Shown: piece after piece, positions 61,148-64,000 of the stretch
How positions within the stretch are numbered: the stretch's first letter is position 1
How the letters are laid out: each line of letters starts with the position of its first letter
Source: Nocardiopsis sp. TSRI0078
GTDB taxonomy: Bacteria > Actinomycetota > Actinomycetes > Streptosporangiales > Streptosporangiaceae
DNA: 64,000 nucleotides
Reading direction: 5' to 3'
NCBI RefSeq assembly: GCF_001905145.1
Contig: NZ_LWLB01000034.1
Location: forward strand, 310,001-374,000
Notes under the pieces: generated by a model
Told to the model about the DNA's origin: nothing
Seen by the model: only the letters and a program-made list of their open reading frames with translations
The model's database searches: none
Translations under genes and position numbers: made by a program

Positions 61148-62548
61148 GTGGCCACCCTTCCCAGCGTTTCCTACTCCATCACCGTCCGCCTCGAACTGGA
61201 CGCTGGGGGCAGCGCGGTCGGCAGCCTCACCAACGCGGTGGAGCAGGTGGGCGGCCTGGTCACCGCACTGGACGTGGCCGCCGCCGGACACGAGCGCATC
61301 CGCATCGACGTCACCTGCGCCGCGCGCGACACCGAGCACGCACAGGCCATCGTCGACGCCCTGGGCGCCGTCGAGGGCGTGGTCGTGCACAAGGTCAGCG
61401 ACCGCACCTTCCTCATGCACCTGGGCGGCAAGATCGAGATGAAGTCCAAGGTGCCGCTGCGCAACCGCGACGAGCTCTCCATGGCCTACACCCCCGGTGT
61501 GGCCCGCGTGTCCCAGGCCATCGCCGCCAACAAGGACGACGCCCGCCGCCTGACCATCAAGCGCAACAGCGTCGCCGTGGTCACCGACGGCTCCGCGGTC
61601 CTGGGCCTGGGCAACATCGGCCCCGAGGCCGCCATGCCCGTCATGGAGGGCAAGGCGGCCCTGTTCAAACGCTTCGCCGACATCGACGCCTGGCCCATCG
61701 CCCTGGATACCCAGGACGTGGACGAGATCGTGCGCACCGTCCAGGTGCTCGCCCCCGGCTTCGGCGGCATCAACCTGGAGGACATCTCCGCGCCCCGCTG
61801 CTTCGAGGTCGAGGCCCGCCTGCGCGAGCTGCTCGACATCCCCGTCTTCCACGACGACCAGCACGGCACCGCCATCGTCGTGCTCGCCGCCCTGCGCAAC
61901 GCGCTGCGCGTGGTGGGCAAGAAGCTCGGCGAGGTCCGCATCGCCATGTCCGGCGCGGGAGCGGCCGGCACCGCGATCCTCAAGCTGCTCATGCACGCCG
62001 GAGCGCGCGACATCATCGTCAGCGACGTCCACGGCGCCGTGCACACCGGCCGTGAGGACCTGGACTCCAACCTGCGGTGGATCGCGGAGAACACCAACCC
62101 CGGCGGCTACAGCGGCGACCTGCGGGGCGCCGTGGCCGGAGCGGACGTGTTCATCGGCGTCTCGGCCCCCAACGTGCTCGGCGGCGAGGACATCGCCGAG
62201 ATGAACGAGGACCCCGTCATCTTCGCGCTGGCCAACCCCGACCCCGAGGTCGACCCGGAGGTCGCGCACCTGCACGCCGCCGTCGTCGCCACCGGCCGCA
62301 GCGACTATCCCAACCAGATCAACAACGTGCTGGTCTTCCCCGGCTTCTTCCGGGGGCTGCTGGACGCCCAGAGCCACCACGTCAGCTCGGACATGATGGT
62401 CGCCGCCGCCGAGGCCCTCGCCGACGTGGTGAGCGAGGACGAGCTGGGCCCGAACTACATCATCCCCAGCGTGTTCCACTCCGACCTGTCCAACCACGTG
62501 GCCACCGCCGTGCGAGAGGTCGCCGGACGCGCCTCCAAGGGCGCGTAG
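61148..62548 (+). CDS. NAD(P)-dependent malic enzyme with N-terminal ACT domain
   Basis: 466 aa. Decarboxylates malate to pyruvate. ACT-like domain (residues 8-85, YSITVRLELDAGGSAVGSLTNAVEQVGG), then malic-enzyme N domain (LSMAYTPGVARV, VTDGSAVLGLGNIGP, MEGKAALFKRFADIDAWP, VFHDDQHGTAIV) and NAD domain (IAMSGAGAAGTAIL, FALANPDPEVDPE, NNVLVFPGFFRG). ACT suggests control by an amino acid. GTG 61148, AAGGAG 7 bases upstream. Confidence 0.95.
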   Translation: MATLPSVSYSITVRLELDAGGSAVGSLTNAVEQVGGLVTALDVAAAGHERIRIDVTCAARDTEHAQAIVDALGAVEGVVVHKVSDRTFLMHLGGKIEMKSKVPLRNRDELSMAYTPGVARVSQAIAANKDDARRLTIKRNSVAVVTDGSAVLGLGNIGPEAAMPVMEGKAALFKRFADIDAWPIALDTQDVDEIVRTVQVLAPGFGGINLEDISAPRCFEVEARLRELLDIPVFHDDQHGTAIVVLAALRNALRVVGKKLGEVRIAMSGAGAAGTAILKLLMHAGARDIIVSDVHGAVHTGREDLDSNLRWIAENTNPGGYSGDLRGAVAGADVFIGVSAPNVLGGEDIAEMNEDPVIFALANPDPEVDPEVAHLHAAVVATGRSDYPNQINNVLVFPGFFRGLLDAQSHHVSSDMMVAAAEALADVVSEDELGPNYIIPSVFHSDLSNHVATAVREVAGRASKGA

Positions 62549-62622
62549 CGCACCGGGACTCGTCTCGGCAACGGCTCGGGGAACACCGTCGGGTCGGCGG
62601 CGGTTGCGGGTAGGTGTGGAGC

Positions 62623-63204
62623 ATGGACCAGCCGACGATGACCGGGCGCCTCCTCGTGGCGGCCCCACTCCTCCAGGAGGACTCCTTCCGCCGCTCGGTG
62701 GTGTTCGTCGTGGACGACACCCCCGACGGCACCCTCGGGGTGATCCTCAACCGTCCCCTGGGCATGCCCGTGGACGAGGTCGTCACCGACTGGGGCGCCT
62801 ACGCGAGTGAGCCGGCGGTGATGTTCTCCGGAGGGCCGGTCGGCCTCGGCTCCGGTATCGCCCTGGGAGTGGTGGGGCCGGGCGAGCCGCCGCCCGGCTG
62901 GTCGCCTCTGGAGGGCATGGAGCCGCACCTGGGCCTGGACGGAATCGGCGTGGTCGACCTCGACGGCCCTCCCCAGGTAGTGGGCGGCGCGCTCGGTGCG
63001 TTCCGTGTCTTCGCCGGCTACGCGGGGTGGAGCGAGGGCCAGCTCGCCGGGGAGATCGACGAGGGGGCCTGGTACGTGGTCGACGCGCTCGCCGACGACG
63101 TCTTCACCACCGCTCCCGAGGGCCTGTGGCCGCGGGTGCTGCGCCGCCAGGGCGGGGACATGGCACTGCTGTCCACCTACCCCGACGACCCCACCATGAA
63201 CTGA
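62623..63204 (+). CDS. YqgE/AlgH family protein
   Basis: 193 aa. The family pattern is clear: MTGRLLVAAPLLQEDSFRRSVVFVVDD, GVILNRPLGMPVDEV, FSGGPVGLG, FRVFAGYAGWSEGQLAGEIDEGAWYVV and LWPRVLRRQGGDMALLSTYPDDPTMN. Function unknown. ATG 62623 is 6 bases after TAGGTG (62611-62616), so probably leaderless; ATG 62614 would lie inside that hexamer. Confidence 0.92.
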   Translation: MDQPTMTGRLLVAAPLLQEDSFRRSVVFVVDDTPDGTLGVILNRPLGMPVDEVVTDWGAYASEPAVMFSGGPVGLGSGIALGVVGPGEPPPGWSPLEGMEPHLGLDGIGVVDLDGPPQVVGGALGAFRVFAGYAGWSEGQLAGEIDEGAWYVVDALADDVFTTAPEGLWPRVLRRQGGDMALLSTYPDDPTMN

Positions 63205-63269
63205 GTTCGCCGGGGTGGGCCGCGACACCCTATACCGTGGAACGCAGACGTCGAAAGGTGTGAGGCACT

Positions 63270-63512
63270 ATGGCGATGGACATCCTCAACAAGGTCCTTC
63301 CGGACAGCGAAACCAAACCGGACATCTCCCACGACGACGGGGACCGCGAGCGGTTCGCCCATTACGTGCAGAAGGAGAAGATCACCGAGAGCGCCGTCAC
63401 CGGCAACCCCGTGATCGCCCTGTGCGGCAAGGTGTGGGTGCCCAACCGGGACCCGAAGAAGTTCCCCGTGTGCCCCGACTGCAAGCGGACATACGAAGAG
63501 ATGATGAAGTAG
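63270..63512 (+). CDS. DUF3039 small zinc-finger-like protein
   Basis: 80 aa. DUF3039: acidic start, RFAHYVQKEKITESAVTGNPVIALCG, then VWVPNRDPKKFPVCPDCKRTYEEM; the Cys of LCG with CPDC can hold zinc. ATG 63270 (GAAAGG 11 bases upstream). TATACC near 63222 could be the promoter. Conserved beside yqgE in actinobacteria; role unknown. Confidence 0.88.
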   Translation: MAMDILNKVLPDSETKPDISHDDGDRERFAHYVQKEKITESAVTGNPVIALCGKVWVPNRDPKKFPVCPDCKRTYEEMMK

Positions 63513-63566
63513 GGCCCCTCCCCGCGGCCCGTTCCACGGGTCCGCCGCCCGGCGGCGGTACACGAA

Positions 63567-63599
63567 AAGGCCTTGACACACGGTGTGTGCCAGGGCCTT
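63567..63599 (+). terminator. Terminator-like hairpin after the DUF3039 gene
   Basis: Stem AAGGCCTTG-A-CACAC / GTGTG-C-CAGGGCCTT (one mismatch, one G-U), loop GGT; 55 bp after the stop codon. On the minus strand it is followed by TTTTC, so it may act there too. Confidence 0.6.
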
Positions 63600-63631
63600 C
63601 GTGCTGTACGGACGAAGAACCGCCCGCGGAG

Positions 63632-63844
63632 TACGGCGGTGCGGTTATCGTGGTCCCGCACGATTTGGGGCTTGCGGCAGCCTACGCCCGCCGTGTGGCG
63701 ATACTCTCCGGAGGACGGGTAGCCGCACAGGGCGCCCCCGCAGACGTGTTCACAGCGTCGCTGCCCAGCTCCGTCTACCAGCACGAGGTCGAAGTCCTGC
63801 CGCATCCGCGCACCGGGGTCCCGCTGGTCGTACCCCTTCGGTAG
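63632..63844 (+). pseudogene. 3' remnant of an iron/haem-type ABC transporter ATPase
   Basis: About 70 codons, in one frame to the TAG at 63842: VIVVPHDLGLAAAYARRVAILSGGRVAAQGAPADVFTAS, then VYQHEVEVLPHPRTGVPLVVP. This is the H-loop to C-terminus of HmuV/FecE-type ATPases. There is no Walker A, signature or Walker B and no start codon with ribosome site; upstream sequence is the DUF3039 terminator. So it is a truncated relic, probably of a lost haem-uptake operon. H-loop reads VPHDL where intact relatives have VLHDL. Confidence 0.7.
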
Positions 63845-63924
63845 GTGTCTGCCGGTGCGCGCGGAAGCTTCCACAGAAGTAGGTCGTATTGGTGTCCACA
63901 ACTGAACGGCAGTTCCACGAGGGT

Positions 63925-63943
63925 TCCCGCCCCGAGGGCGGGA
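63925..63943. terminator. Short hairpin at window end
   Basis: TCCCGCCC/GGGCGGGA with loop CGA. It follows the ABC ATPase relic and could be its old terminator or that of a gene beyond the window. No gene is seen from 63845 to 64000. Confidence 0.45.
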
Positions 63944-64000
63944 GGGGGCGCGGACGGCGGGCTTCGGGCGGTCGGCGCCGTCGGACCCGCAGGGCCAGGG

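Noticed and set aside
1..64000. CRISPR arrays, insertion sequences, prophage or integration sites
   Set aside because: No regularly spaced repeats, transposase, integrase or phage genes were seen; the tRNA-Arg gene has no partial 3' copy that I could find downstream.

Overview
The window is a high-GC actinobacterial chromosome segment with no sign of a plasmid, prophage or insertion sequence. Gene content and order match the well-known Streptomyces core block running lysA-hom-thrC-thrB-rho-rpmE-prfA-prmC-(Sua5)-wecA-atp operon, and then the NucS / FilP / methylmalonyl-CoA epimerase / thiolase / MeaB / isobutyryl-CoA mutase block. Base composition, the FilP-type cytoskeletal protein, NucS instead of MutSL, and secreted CBM2-GH18 chitinases all fit a filamentous actinomycete. 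A Nocardiopsis-like genus is my best guess, but the genus is an inference only.

Layout. 1-7.5 kb is an accessory-looking stretch: a 5'-truncated glycerol-3-phosphate dehydrogenase, an RsbW-like ATPase, a two-component system, a decayed DinB/DUF664 gene, a LURP-one protein, a VOC protein with its AraC-type regulator (sharing a 24-bp repeat), and a frameshifted PPOX-family gene. 7.5-17 kb holds tRNA-Arg(CCG), an orphan receiver protein coupled to the ArgS-like NrtL, the lysine/threonine genes, and rho with a long leader. 17-19 kb is a lactate permease. 19.3-23.6 kb holds translation genes (rpmE, prfA, prmC, threonylcarbamoyl-AMP synthase) and wecA. 23.8-31.8 kb is a complete F1Fo ATP synthase operon. 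31.8-41.4 kb is a mixed region: DUF2550, a thiamine-binding protein, cobalamin adenosyltransferase, Hsp20 with a MerR/HspR-like regulator, a secreted M28 peptidase, an ABC exporter whose ATPase has an altered Walker A, and NucS.

41.6-49.5 kb carries acyl-CoA metabolism (3-hydroxyacyl-CoA dehydrogenase, methylmalonyl-CoA epimerase, acetyl-CoA acetyltransferase, MeaB) around filP. 50.5-54.5 kb is a tandem pair of secreted chitinases. 55-57.4 kb is a MarR regulator followed by an isobutyryl-CoA mutase large subunit with a palindrome over its promoter. 57.4-58.4 kb is a DUF397/Scr1-type XRE pair. 59-64 kb holds a thioredoxin-like TPR protein, a cytidylate-kinase-like protein, an ACT-domain malic enzyme, YqgE, a DUF3039 protein and an orphan 3' remnant of a haem-type ABC ATPase.

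Functionally, the B12-linked genes (adenosyltransferase, epimerase, MeaB, IcmA) form one theme: interconverting butyryl/isobutyryl- and methylmalonyl-CoA units and feeding them to central metabolism, with thiolase, 3-hydroxyacyl-CoA dehydrogenase and malic enzyme alongside. A second theme is expression style: at least eleven genes have a TANNNT-like hexamer 6-8 nt before their start codon and look leaderless. I found no CRISPR array and no convincing wholly new multi-gene system. The best candidates for new biology are the tRNA-Arg / orphan receiver / NrtL coupling, the AraC operator embedded in its own gene, the Walker-A-altered ABC exporter and the MarR-IcmA switch.
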